From the NCBI GenBank assembly GCA_019677205.1, contig JAAMXY010001584.1, positions 1-25,115 of the forward strand: a stretch of DNA of 25,115 nt, in the 5' to 3' direction. A model generated the notes under the pieces. That model was not told the origin of the DNA and searched no databases. It saw only the letters and a program-made list of their open reading frames with translations. Source of the stretch: Pinguiococcus pyrenoidosus. Taxonomy: Eukaryota; Sar; Pinguiophyceae; Pinguiochrysidales; Pinguiochrysidaceae. Below, piece by piece: positions 1-10,124 of the stretch. The position numbers and the translations under genes are program-made. Each line of letters opens with the position of its first letter. Position 1 is the first letter of the stretch.

Positions 1-1380
1 CAGTGGTACGATGGCGAATTGCCGTTGCAGGAGAATGGGGGAAAAAGCGGCTTTTCATGCAGATCCGGAGGCTCTGCTGACGAAGATTCGTTCTGACGCA
101 GATGCCATCGATCCAGCGGCGGTGAATTTTGTTCGATTCGGCATCGCCTGCCTGGCACTGCTACCTTGGCTGCCGCGGGGAGACGCAGCCGACTTTGCGG
201 CGTCCGCGGAAGGCGTGTTGGAGCCCGAGAAAACGTCGTTGGAGCCTGAGAAGACGTCGTTGGAGCCCGAGAAGACGTCGTTGGAAGGGCAGTGGAAGGC
301 GGCGGCCGAGTTGGGCCTGTGGATGTTCCTGGGATACGCGCTGCAGGTGAAAGTCATTGGCAGGTGTGGCGAAGCTCTCATTGTCCCGTCGATCTGTGAC
401 CTTTGCATGGTTCCTTCTGTCTTGTCTTTGGTCTTCTTGCATGTGAATCAGGCTGTCGGCCTTCAGTATACCACGGCGTCGCGGAGTTGCTTTCTTCTCT
501 ATCTGAACGTGAAGATCGTGCCGTTGCTCAGCGCGTTTGTGTTCAAGGTGAGACAAGACTTGACTGGACGTCCCGTTGGAATCAGGAGTACTAATGCTGT
601 TTGGGGTCACAGAGGAGCGTGGCGATTGACACATGGATATCGGCGGCGATCGCGGTCTTTGGAACTTTTTTGCTGTCTTTTGACGGAGGTGAGCAGGGCA
701 GGCGCCTTCACAAGCAGTTGCCTATACTTCCGACATCTCAGGCTTTGCCTCCTCCGTCAGGACCGCCCAACATTGGTGACTTTTGGAGCCTCCTGGCAGC
801 CGTTGCGTCTGCGTTCTTTATCTTGCGTCTTGATACGCACATCAACAAGTTCGCCTCCAGCTTGTCGTTGACCGCAGCGCTAAGCTTCACGACGACGGTG
901 TACTGCCTCATGTGGGCAGTGGTTGACATAGTGGCGTCGGGCGGCCTGGTTGCAGAAACGTCGCAGCTGGGAACGCTCTCGCAGTCGTTGGCGAAGGAGA
1001 TCGCCGATGTGGCAACGGCCAGCCCGTCCGAAATGCTGTACCTTGGGCTTGTCGCTACGGCATTGACGAGCGTGCTCCAGGCTTTTGGCCAGAGCAAGAT
1101 TCCTCCGGAAGATGCGGCCTTGATCTACGCTTTGGACCCCGTTTGGGGAGCGGGTAAGTCGATCGGGCAGCCGTTCCATTCGGATGTTCGTTGCCGTTGC
1201 AGAAAAAAGAAAAGGCAGCTGGCTCATGAAGTTCTTTGCAATGCAGGCTTTGCGTATCTTCTGCTGGGGGAGCAGCTCGGACCAGAGGGCTTTGTCGGCG
1301 CCGGCCTCATCACGGCAGCTGCGATTGGATCGCAGCTTCTTGGTCGAGACGAGACGAAGGCGAAGGCGGACGCGGCATAG
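1..1380 (+). CDS. EamA/DMT-family membrane transporter, 5' partial, five visible exons
   Basis: This encodes the drug/metabolite transporter (EamA) fold, a multi-pass membrane permease; the substrate cannot be told. The start lies outside the window or in an upstream exon, and the in-frame ATG at 11 is not a credible start. My exon model is ?-346, 452-547, 613-688, 761-1153 and 1247-1380 (stop TAG). It joins GLWMFLGYALQ to AVGLQYTTASR and ends ALDPVWG/GFAYLLLGEQLGPEGF, the typical second EamA repeat. Introns are 347-451, 548-612, 689-760 and 1154-1246, all GT-AG. The second has TACTAAT at 589-595, 17 bases before its AG. Introns 1, 3 and 4 are multiples of three; 3 and 4 lack in-frame stops, so an unspliced reading also looks open. 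The acceptor of intron 3 could instead be at 741. A loop after the first visible membrane segment carries a 7-residue tandem repeat. Family assignment is solid; exon ends are inferred from family pattern. Confidence 0.82.
218..286 (+). repeat. 21-bp in-frame tandem repeat in the transporter
   Basis: Three near-identical 21-bp units start at 218, 239 and 260, and a fourth begins at 281. They encode repeated EKTSLEP. They fall in the hydrophilic loop between membrane segments of the EamA protein, so copy number can vary without breaking the frame. Confidence 0.9.
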
Positions 1381-1408
1381 ACACGAGCGAAACAAAGAAG
1401 CGTTTCTA

Positions 1409-2367
1409 TCAATGCATGATCGCCTCGACTGCTGCGGAGAAGGCCGCAAATCCAGCGCATCCAAAGCATGCCGCCTGCATGGATGACGATTGGCGTCATC
1501 CACCAACGAAGAGCTCCGCCGTCGCGTTCCACGCTCGCGCGGCATGAAGGCTCGAGCTTCTGCACCTACCTGAGGTCCTGCTCCCGCACTCATGAGCGCC
1601 CCTGCGGCGCAGCCGGAGAGCACCGGGTTCCAGCCATCGTGGCGGCCCCGAAACTTCTCGATGACGCATTCCGTCCCGGCGAACAGCGCCGTGAGCGTGA
1701 AGAAGGATCTCGCGAAGCCGAGGGATCTCGACAGCGTGTGCCGATAGGCTGCTCGTGCCTGCTCTCCCAACGGCGGCTGTGGCGCCTCTCTCCCCTGCAC
1801 GCAGTGTACCACAGAAGTGTCGACGGTATCAGACAGACTCGTCCTTTTTGCGACATCTACGACGCGCCAAGAGCGAAAACGACGCGACAAAAGCGAAAAC
1901 GACGCGATTCTGCAAGGAAACTTGGAGAGTTCTCCCGTTTCCCCCCCGATTTTCGCCCTTTTTTGGCCATGCTTTCCCCCTCCGAGTCCCCCGCATGCCC
2001 CATGCAAGGCCACGAAGCCTCACCTTGACGAAGTACACCGGAGGATTCAAGTCTCCCATGGCGCCCAGGAAGATGCCCAGCACCATGCCCATCGCGCCGC
2101 CGGCAAAAGAGCCCAAGACCGCTCTGCCGACGCAGCTCTCCGCCGCCCAGCCAGGGTTGACTCCTGGATGTGGCGTCGCCGGAGTAAAGATCGGTACCGG
2201 CGTCGGATATGGTACCCAGCGGCCCTAGAGCGGTGGCAGATGCGTCAGACGGGGGTACATGTGGCGCGCGCCACGGATGCGCATACCGCCTCCCAGCGTC
2301 CGTAGGCGCTGGGGGCCTTCGGGAGCAAAACGGGCTTTTGGTGGTCCGCCGTGTCTTTTTGTGCCAT
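1409..2367 (-). CDS. TIM22: TIM22, mitochondrial inner-membrane carrier translocase channel, four exons
   Basis: TIM22 is the channel of the complex that inserts metabolite carriers into the mitochondrial inner membrane. No single open frame shows it. Exons on the minus strand are 2367-2287, 2224-2024, 1794-1570 and 1474-1409, with phase-0 GT-AG introns of 62, 229 and 95 bp, giving 190 aa. Diagnostic parts are AESCVGRAVLGSFAGGAMG (first membrane segment), the PRAT-family motif F-x10-R-x3-D-x6-G in LFAGTECVIEKFRGRHD, and the C-terminal GCAGFAAFSAAVEAIMH. The cysteines in AESC and GTEC match those that form the intramolecular disulfide in yeast Tim22. The N-terminus is proline-rich. The start is the only ATG giving an open first exon. 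The stop is 28 bp from the convergent transporter stop. The first intron (GTATGC...CTCTAG) is the least certain; the other joins are strongly supported by family pattern. Confidence 0.87.
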
Positions 2368-2496
2368 TTTTGCGGCGCAAAAGCGGCTTTTTCCCCGCTG
2401 TCGCCCAATGCTGCGACGCTATAGCACAGCTTCGCAGCCGCTTCGCCGCTCCAATTCCGGCATTTCTCCGCGGAGAGCGCCAATCCCCGGGCCGCA
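2368..2496. promoter_or_regulatory. Short divergent promoter region between TIM22 and CCB-like gene
   Basis: Only 129 bp separate two divergent start codons, so both promoters must overlap here. It contains three CCAAT-type words (near 2406, 2450 and 2480), a GCGGCGCAAAAGCGG stretch and a Sac-like CCGCGG. No TATA box is obvious. Regulatory function is inferred from position only. Confidence 0.5.
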
Positions 2497-3315
2497 ATGC
2501 GCCTCTGTCTCCTTGTGCTGCTGTTCTGCAGGCCAGTAGGCGCGCTGCGGCTGGGCCGGCGCCCCGCGCGCCGCTGGGCGGCCCTGGGCGCCGCCAGGCG
2601 GCCCAACGAGGCGTCGTACTACAAGAGACCGGCGGCGGCGTTGGAGAGAGGCGGCGGCTTCTTCATCCCAGGCCTCAAGGAGTCGTTCCGACTCAAGGCC
2701 TTCGTGTGCGGAGTGGTGCTGCTGGCCCTGGCGGCCAACAGGTACCCCGGCTACGCCGCCGTGGCGTCGCAGGGCCGCTCCGAGGCCCTGGCGGCGGCCG
2801 CGGCCTGCTTGCTGCTGGGCCAGGCGCTGCTCGAGGCCCGAGACAGCCCCGTCGGGGCGGAGGCGGAGGTCACGCTGAGAGGCTGGCTCCCTGGCAAGAC
2901 CCCCGAGGCGTCTCCCTTGGCGCCGCTGCTGCCCTGGGCGGCCAGCACGCTGCTGGCGGCCTCGGCCGACGCGCTGGCGGTGCTGAGCTTCCGACACGGC
3001 GACTTGGTGCACCTGGCGGGCGTCTTCCCAGAGGCGTCGCGAGCGGTGCAGGTGCTGGAAGCAGCGGGGGACGCGGTGCGGCTGCCGGAGATGCGCTGGA
3101 GGGCGGGAGCCATCGAGTTTCAGGACGTGGACGTCTCCGCGGACCTCGACGAGCTGCTGCCGCCACGTACGAAGACCGTGCTGGGGGCGACGGGCGAGAG
3201 CGGCGGCGAGAAAGTCGCCTGGATCTTGGCGTTTGAAGGGGACGCTGTGCCTGAGGAAGAGGTGCTGTCCGTGCTGCTGCAAGGGGTCTTCATCGCCACC
3301 GAGCCGGTGAAATAA
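2497..3315 (+). CDS. CCB2/CCB4-like cofactor assembly factor of cytochrome b6f (complex C), plastid-targeted
   Basis: Members of this family (DUF2930; CCB2/CCB4 in plants and algae, with cyanobacterial relatives) take part in covalent attachment of heme c(i) to cytochrome b6 on the stromal side of the thylakoid. The 272-aa single-exon protein has an N-terminal hydrophobic signal peptide (residues 1-16, MRLCLLVLLFCRPVGA), then an Arg/Ala-rich transit-like stretch. A membrane segment around residues 68-85 follows, then the family hallmark GRSEALAAA and a second hydrophobic segment, then a soluble C-terminal region with WAASTLLAAS. The bipartite leader implies import through several plastid membranes. 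I cannot separate CCB2 from CCB4. The ATG at 2497 is used because the signal peptide begins there. The stop is 48 bp from the convergent NOL6 stop. Confidence 0.8.
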   Translation: MRLCLLVLLFCRPVGALRLGRRPARRWAALGAARRPNEASYYKRPAAALERGGGFFIPGLKESFRLKAFVCGVVLLALAANRYPGYAAVASQGRSEALAAAAACLLLGQALLEARDSPVGAEAEVTLRGWLPGKTPEASPLAPLLPWAASTLLAASADALAVLSFRHGDLVHLAGVFPEASRAVQVLEAAGDAVRLPEMRWRAGAIEFQDVDVSADLDELLPPRTKTVLGATGESGGEKVAWILAFEGDAVPEEEVLSVLLQGVFIATEPVK

Positions 3316-3363
3316 GAGGCTTCGGTTCGTCGCCTGCTGCATCGACCGGCACAGCTGCTTCGA

Positions 3364-6300
3364 TCAGAACAGTTGCACATCTGCCACCATGTCTCCTCCG
3401 ATCACGCGAAGCTGCTGAAGCACCTGCGCAGGGTTGATCAGCAGCGATGCCTCGCCACGCTTTCCCACACCCGGAAGCTTCAACGGAATCGCGTGCGAGC
3501 TGGCCGCGACGCTGAAAGGCCGCGGAAGGAAAGGCCGCGGCCGGAAGATCAGGACGATGTCACCGGCCGCACCTAGCGCCATGCTCTCTGCGCTGCCTGC
3601 GTCAAGCACCAGCGCCATGCGCCCATACACCTCCTGCAGCTCTCGCCGCAGCGATTGCACCGGATCCACTCCCACCAGCAGCTTCGTCGCGTCCTTCGCG
3701 CGCAGGTTGCGGAAGACTTCCATCCGCAACCGAGGAGTGCCCTGCAGCACGCTTTGCGCGGCCGCCGATGCACTGGGCAGCATGCTCGCGGACGGCAGAT
3801 ACTCGCACAGGTACTCCCTGTTCAGAGTGATCCGCACGCCCGGGTTCGGAACCGTCGCCGTGTTCCACAAGAAGGCGTGAAGCGGGAGCTGCTCCTGCCC
3901 GGATCGGCGCCGAAGATGCGGCACCAGGAGCCCATGACACATCCTCGCCGTGACGCGAGTGCGCTCCAGCACCACGCCCTCCGGCCCGTCTCGACTCCAC
4001 ACGCTATCCCAGCCATACGAGGCATCCTGCGGCAAGTACACACCCATGGCAGGACCGCCTCGGAACTCCGTCTCTCGCATGGACTCGAAGGCCTTGGTGG
4101 CAGCCGCGCGCATGCGCGAGGTGCCTTCACCATTGATGTCAATTAAAAGAGCCTCGGACTTGAAGTCGAACGACGACAAGAGCTTCAGCACGGCCAAGAA
4201 CCCCGACATGATGGACGAGGGATAGAAGATCTCGTCGTCAAGGACGTGCCCGGCGCGCTGGAAAGCAGCGGCCACGATCAGGTCGACCAGCTCTTCCGTG
4301 TAGTGTGAAGCCATCATCTGACCTGCTAGCCATCGCTTCGAAGGAAGGAACGTGACGTGAGTGAAGGTAATAAGATACTGGCTGGAGTGGGAGCGAAGGA
4401 GCGAAGGAACTCAACCGCAAACGCAAACGCAAACGCAAACGCAAACGCAAACGGAAAGAGGGCATACCTTGGTGAGGCGACTGACTGGGCCATAGGTCGG
4501 CACTCTCGTGGCAAAGCTCTGGATGAGCGAGTGGAGAGTGGGACGACGGACGGCTTGTAGATCCCATTGGCCTTTCGTCAACAGCAAGCTGGGCGGCGCC
4601 CATCGCAGGATGTTCGCTTCCTGAATGTCTTCTGCGCTGTCTCGCGCGAGCTTCGCAAACTCCAGGCTTGCGCGATCGTTCTTCTTCGGAGTCACGCTCT
4701 TGGGTTGCACAGCTCGTGCGTTTGGCAGGATCTTCTTGTCAGCGCCCGCGACGAAGAGAATGCGGAACACGTAGCCCAAGGCAGCGACTTCCATCCACCC
4801 AAACCTGGAAATGCCGAGGACCTGCATCTCCGGCGCGTCATCGCCGAGCTTGTCGCCCTCCTTGATGGCGTCCGCAAGCCGCGTGCACATTGCGCTCTTG
4901 ACCGCGAGCAAAGCCACGGGTTCATCGGGCCATCGAGAGCTTGGCTCCAGCGTGGCGACGATCCATCCCGTCAAGGGCGGCGTTCGCGTCGCTGTCCGGG
5001 TATCTAGGTCTGCGGCGTCCGAGGTGATCAAAGCTGCGCTCTTCTCAAAGCCGGGGAGAAGCGGATGCGGGAGCGGCTGAATCATGGAGGTGTACCGCAG
5101 GTACGGGCCTACCGGAGCGGCTCGGGTCACTCTCAACGGCAAAACCTGGAGCGACGCACTTTGCAGCACATCTCGGACAGCTTCGAAGGCCTTCATCGCC
5201 GTGCGAAAGCTCGGCAGCGCCTGCACTTCATTCGCTGCCACTTCTTCGTTCACCAGAGCGTCCAATTCCATGCCTCTGAAGCACGGCCACTTCCCCTCCA
5301 CGTGGCGTGACGCGTCGTGCGTTGCCAGCACATGCTCGACGATTTCGCGAAGCACCGCGCTGCGCGGCGCAGTGTTGTTACCCCACACGACGGTTTCTAC
5401 TAGGCTACCATCCTTGAATCGCCGCAGCTCCGCCTTTGAGCCCCATAACGACTGGAAAGCCTTCGCAGCTTCCCTGTCCGCTGCATCGGGCCCGCGGTCC
5501 ACATGTCTCCCCGCCGTGGCCAGATCCAAGCGAAGACCGAACCATAGAGCATCGGAAGCATCGGAAGCAGCGTTGGACTCTTGCCTGGCCTGGACTCGGG
5601 GGTCCACGCTCCTTGGAAGCTCTCCCGCGAGGAGGAATGCCCCGTCTAGTCCTCCAACGCGGTAGTAGCCGTCCGCTGCTCCCCCGAGATCTCCGCTGGG
5701 TGCCACGAGGGGTCTCAGCGCACAGCCTTTCTCATGCTTCCCTCTTCCCCTCCCTCGGAGCCGATCGCCCAGAGCCTTCTCCAGTAGGTGGCCGATGCGT
5801 CGAGCAAGAGCTTGCCTCGGGCATAGATCTTGGAATAGCTCGCTCTCATTGTTGAGGAGGCTCAAGAGATTGCTACCTGCACCAGTCCCACTGGCAGCTG
5901 CCTTCCGACTTCCCTTTCCGTTCCCACTCTCCTCTTGGTTCCCATTCCCTCTTCGGCTCCCGTTCGCTCCGGCCGCTGCTGCGTCTGGCTCCAACAGGTA
6001 CGGAACGCCGACAAAGACATCCCACTTGTCCCAGAAGCCCTGCTGCTCCAAGAAAAGCGTGCTGAACACGTCCGTCCCGAAGCTTGAGAGCGATTCCTTT
6101 CCGCTGCTGCTCTCGTACAAGTCCCGCTCTCTCTTTGCCTGCTCTTTCGATTCCGCATCCTCCGCCTCCTCCTCCTCCTTCCCCTTGTCCCGGGCGGAGA
6201 AGAAGTCCCTCTGGGAGCCCTTGAGCAGCGCCACGGACCGCCACGCTTCCTGCTGAAGCTCCTTGGCGGCCGACGCACTCAAGCGCGCCGCAACATTGAG

Positions 6301-7617
6301 GCGGCCACTCCCATCCAGTAGCACACAGTCGTAGGCCTTTGTGAACACCTTGAGGCCCACTTCGGTCAAGGAGACACCGTCTTCGTCGGGAGAGAGCTGC
6401 AACGCGTGCGTGCTCAAGTCGTGCTCCGCAAGAAACGACAGGCACGCGACAACCATCTGCATCTCGTCCATTCGCTTGGAGATCCGTCTCGCATCGATGA
6501 GGTACAGCAAGACATAGGTCATCAGGTGCCCGGTCATGCCATCGGCCACGGATCGCATGCCCCTTTGCCCCAGCCAGACCTTCATGAGAACGATGGCCTC
6601 CGGAAGGGCTGGGAACTGTCCCGCCGCGGCGTGTACCCGCCTCAGCAGCCGCACTGGCTCCCCCATGTCCTCAAGGATGCTACTGTTGTAGTGCGGCGTC
6701 GCAGCAAGATCTCGCTTGTCGTCCGCATTGGCGACCCGTGGACGCACGTTGTTGCGTGTGGGAACGAGCTTGTCTTTCGCGATTGGTCCGTCCTCCGGCA
6801 GCACGGGGATAATCCGCACCGCCCATTGGGACAACGCCTTCGACCCGGCCGGACGCAGCACGATCACCGGCTTGTTGGTGTCGCCTCTCAAGTAGAAGAT
6901 TCCCACTCCGGCGAGGAACCCCTCCGCAGCATTCCCTTTCTTCCGTCGCTTGCCTTTGGTCTTGCCGGGCACCTCGCCAACGACGTAGCGGAGAAGGCCT
7001 TTCGCCAAGTGCGCCACGTACAAACGGCGCTTGTCGAAGTAGCGGTGGTTCAGAACATCCTTGGGAAGGAAGCAGTCGCCCGGCATGGTCACAGCGACAT
7101 CCACATTCTGGTTCGGCTTGCAAACACTCTGCAACAGGAAGCTGCCCACGACTTGCACGGCCCGCGGGGGCCGAAAGTCCAGCTTCACCTTCTTGTGCCA
7201 CTCGAGAAGTGCACACGGTGGAACGTCTCGGACGTCAGCAGCAGAAAGTCCGTCTTTTGGCGCCATTTTCTCCAAGACGCCCTTCAAGCGGAAGAGAAAA
7301 TCCTCCAACTTGCGAACGCTCTTCGAGGAGAACTTGGGTTTCACCTCCGCCAGCAGCTCCTCCGCTTGCATCTTCATGAGGCCGCTGCTCCAGGACTCCT
7401 GCGCGCCGCGCAGCTGCAGCATCTCTTCCGTGCTCGGCAGAGCGAAGCGATCGCGTTTGAATCGCTTCTTGGCGGGCTCTTTCCCTGCCGAGGTCACAGG
7501 GTCAGACAGGGGCGTCAGAGGGCCACAGCACCTAGATTCACCTTCTTGACTGCTCTCTGTCATCTCTGTGCCCATCTCGGCCCCCGGCTCAGCGACGTCC
7601 TCGTCGGCGTCGGCCAT
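3364..7617 (-). CDS. NOL6: NOL6/Nrap/UTP22 homologue, small-subunit processome protein, two exons
   Basis: NOL6 (yeast Utp22) is a nucleolar component of the SSU processome, acting in early 18S rRNA processing. It is built from catalytically inactive nucleotidyltransferase/poly(A)-polymerase-like repeats. Exon 1 is 7617-4468 and exon 2 is 4317-3364, joined in phase 0 across a 150-bp intron (GTATGC...GTCAG), giving 1367 aa. Exon 1 opens with an acidic, low-complexity N-terminus and a basic AKKRFKRDRF patch, followed by Nrap domains such as QNVDVAVTMPGDCF and DVLNHRYFDKRRLYVAHLAK. Exon 2 continues directly from SRLTK into MMASHYTEELVDLIVAAAF, matching the family's SEELVELLVA block, and ends with the last Nrap domain (MALVLDAGSAES...DIVLIFRP). 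The ATGATG at the start of exon 2 is internal, not a start. The protein is longer than human NOL6 (about 1146 aa), mainly through low-complexity inserts. Confidence 0.9.
4417..4452. repeat. (GCAAAC)6 hexanucleotide repeat inside the NOL6 intron
   Basis: Six perfect copies of GCAAAC sit inside the NOL6 intron, near its donor. They read (GTTTGC)6 on the sense strand and are flanked by two copies of GAGCGAAG at about 4391-4407. If the intron were retained it would encode alternating Val-Cys before a stop. Confidence 0.95.
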
Positions 7618-7793
7618 TCTCTCCTCCCTCGGCGCGTTTTAGGCGATGATCTTCGCCATTGTTTGGCGGTTCTCAAGATTTTGAATTAGTTTCAAAGTTA
7701 AAATTCATAGGAATAAAATTCGTGAAAAGGAGGCGGACTCGCAAGATCGGACCCGCCGCGCCAAATCTTTGCGCTGCGCCGGGCCTGGGGGCC
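7618..7793. promoter_or_regulatory. Divergent promoter region between NOL6 and the oxygenase gene, with E2F-like word
   Basis: The 176-bp gap lies between two divergent starts. It holds a markedly AT-rich core at about 7676-7732 inside GC-rich DNA and a GCGCCAAA word at 7758-7765, the reverse complement of TTTGGCGC (E2F consensus). Function is inferred from position; no TATA box is convincingly placed. Confidence 0.45.
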
Positions 7794-10012
7794 ATGCTGA
7801 AGGTCTTCCGCCTCCTCACCCTTGCTCTGCTTGCGCTCGGAGGGAGAAGGTGGCGTATGCGTACGTCCGGCGCTACCCAACGCGCAAGCCGCTGATTTCT
7901 CCGTCTGTCACGAAAGGGGAAACGCCACAGAGGAGGGCGGTTTGGCCACCGAAGGCCGCACTGACGAAGCGGTCCCTTGGCGTGTTCCACATCTCTACGA
8001 GGGCGATGGGAAGGGTGCGCTTGAATGGGCGTCGGCGGCTCTGGGCTCGTTGTCTAACTTCGTTTCCCGCCAAAACCAATTCGAACCGCGTAGTTTGGGG
8101 CCACAGCGCATCCGAAGACCTTCTCAAGGTGTTCGCCAACGTGTTTTCCGACGATGCGTTGGAGCTGCTTCGTGCGGAGGGCCGCGTGGCCCACTCAGTC
8201 AACACCGGGACGATGCAGGCGAACAAGAAGTACACCACGAACTGGATGTTTCTCCAAGGCGACCAGGCTACGGCGCCCCGGAGTGCCACAGAGCACGCGG
8301 TGATGCGGCTTTTCGAGCTGTCCTTCCCGGGCCAAAGTCCTCAGGAAGCTGGGGTCCTGGGCGCCGAGTGGTGGTATCAACTTCGAGGCCCAAGCGAGAA
8401 GATCACGTTCCACTTTGACAAAGACGAAGCCAAAGCGTCGCGGCACGGACTGTTCAGCTTCCCTCGCTTCTCGACGGTGACGTACCTGACGACCGAGGGG
8501 CCTCCTACGGTGATTGCCAACTACACTGGCGAGCCAGGGGACTTTAAGAACCGCCATGCGCTAGCCCCGTTCTTCGTGCCGAGCGCCGCGGTAATCTGGC
8601 CGGAGGCCAGCAAGCACGTTGTCTTTCGTGGCGATCTGTACCACGGCGTCGATCCGTACATGCAGAAGTAAGAGGCGTGCCCACTGGTCTCTTCCACGAA
8701 TTCAGTTCCCAAGGTTGCAACCTTTGACAGACTGCAAGACGCGGAAAGGCGCAGGCACTGGCGCCGCGGGAAGAAGCGGTCCTGCGTCAGAGAACCGGCC
8801 GGCTCGGAAGACTGGGAGCCTGGCGAGATCGCGATAGATCGGCAGCCTTGGCGGAAGCTTTCTTCTCAGGACGGGTGAGATGATGATGATGATAATGTGA
8901 CTCCTGCGAAGCGCTCGGAAACCTTCTCCAAGCCCAGGTAGCTAAACCAATGTGCGTGGGGTGCTTCCGCAGGCCTGCCCGGCAAACGTTCCTGGTCAAC
9001 TGGTGGCCCTACAAGCCAGACCCACCAAACCTTGCGGATGTGGATGAGCGACTCATGAACGATCTGATGGCAGCACATGGCAGAAGCGCTGAAGACGTTC
9101 GGGATGCCGTCGCTGGCAGCTCCTTCATGGTCAAGAGGTGCATTTCTGTTTGCTGCCGCTGCGTTTCTGTCTGTGTGCGCCCCTTCTACCGCCAGCGGTC
9201 GGGATTCGGGGGAGGCTGACAGAATATCGTCGTCGCAGCGGCTTAACGAGTCGGTCGATTCGAAGATGGCAAGTGGAGTCTATGGGTCGCGCGGAGGTTC
9301 TAGAAATAGCGCTGTCAACGTCCGTCGTCAAGGTGAGCTCGAAGAATCTCGCGGAGGAAGCATCGCCGTGTCTGACAGCAAGCTGCTGTGATCTGCTCCG
9401 GGACAGATGAAGCTGCCGATCCCGCCGCGCGAGGCCTTCATCAGCTCGTCTGCAAGCGCAGGCGGCGGGGTGCATCCCTCTTGCCACCAATGCGACCCTG
9501 CCGAAAGGCACTGGCAGCGATTTCATGCCGAGGTGCCCTGCCAGCTCTCGGACGCTCTGCTGCTGTACAGCCCCGATGGTCCCGGGGGCGTGGCGTCCGC
9601 TGGGGAACTTGACTTGTGGGACCAGGCTTCTCTGGACGTCGTGTTCAAGACGGGGCAGCCGAAGGCCTTTCTCTTCACGCAGGAGGACGCTGACTCGGCC
9701 AGATCGTGGTTGACACCAATCGCGAGGAGGTTGCTGGGGCGGGCACTCGTCTTGTTTGCAAGGCAGGAGAAGGCTGAACACGCCATGGAGGTCTTTGGCT
9801 TGGCCATCCCGGACGATTTGCCAGCGTTGGCCTTGCATGACACGCGGAGAGACACGCGAAGCATCCTCCTCAAGGGCAATCGAACCGCGTTGCAGGGCGG
9901 CGTGGAATCGCTCAAGGTTGTGGAGCTGCTCGAGGAAGCGGTGCGCGACATTGAAGCAGAGCGAAGACTGATTCTCTCGCAGGAAGTACCCATCAGCGGA
10001 GCAGCAGTCTAG
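7794..10012 (+). CDS. Secretory 2-oxoglutarate/Fe(II) oxygenase-like protein with C-terminal PDI b'-like thioredoxin fold, six-exon model
   Basis: My exon model is 7794-7849, 7917-8048, 8107-8667, 8973-9137, 9239-9332 and 9407-10012, 537 aa with all phases consistent. It starts with a signal peptide (MLKVFRLLTLALLALGG), then a possible N-glycosylation site (NAT). The oxygenase core has FHFDKDE (metal ligands H165 and D167), distal LYHGV (H242), and R253 in KPARQTFLVNWW, a candidate 2OG-binding residue. The splice 8667/8973 rebuilds YMQKPARQTFLVNWW exactly, so the TAA at 8669 is intronic. Residues about 415-525 look like a PDI b' domain (PKAFLFT, EVFGLAIPDDLPALALHD, ending LSQEVP), without a thioredoxin active-site CxxC; a CHQC lies just before the fold. 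An ER or secreted protein that hydroxylates a peptide or lipid is possible, but the substrate is unknown. Exons 3-4 are strong. Exons 1-2 and the 9138-9238 intron are less certain; if wrong, the PDI-like part could be a separate gene. Confidence 0.65.
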
Positions 10013-10016
10013 TGCT

Positions 10017-10103
10017 CGCTCGCTTGCGCTAAGAGGAGGCGGACCATCCCTTCCTCCAAGAACCTCGGCGTCAACACTGCTGCGGAATCTAAGCAAGCGA
10101 GCG
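10017..10103. repeat. 11-bp inverted repeat between two convergent gene ends
   Basis: CGCTCGCTTGC at 10017-10027 is matched by its reverse complement at 10093-10103. The pair sits in the 112-bp gap between the oxygenase and channel stop codons, so transcripts of either strand could fold a long-loop stem there. A 3'-end role is only inferred. Confidence 0.5.
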
Positions 10104-10124
10104 CATGCGCCGCCTCCGCCACGG

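Noticed and set aside
2419-3342. 307-aa minus-strand open frame opposite the CCB-like gene
   Set aside because: It is a Gln/Arg-rich shadow produced by GC-rich codon use; the plus strand has a signal peptide and family motifs.
4315-4317. ATG starting a separate 317-aa gene after NOL6
   Set aside because: It follows a GTCAG acceptor in phase with the NOL6 donor and encodes the missing C-terminal Nrap domain, so it is an internal exon.
6406-7689. 427-aa plus-strand open frame opposite NOL6
   Set aside because: It is the shadow of the strongly supported NOL6 frame, rich in His/Arg/Leu with no family motif.
8668-8670. Stop codon ending the oxygenase at YMQK
   Set aside because: The TAA is part of a GTAAGA donor, and the exon at 8973 restores the conserved FLVNWW segment in phase.
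9196-9391. Alternative exon starting at 9196 in the oxygenase gene (Ser/Arg/Gly-rich)
   Set aside because: It runs to a stop at 9389-9391 and cannot join the 9407 exon; the 9239 acceptor gives consistent phases.
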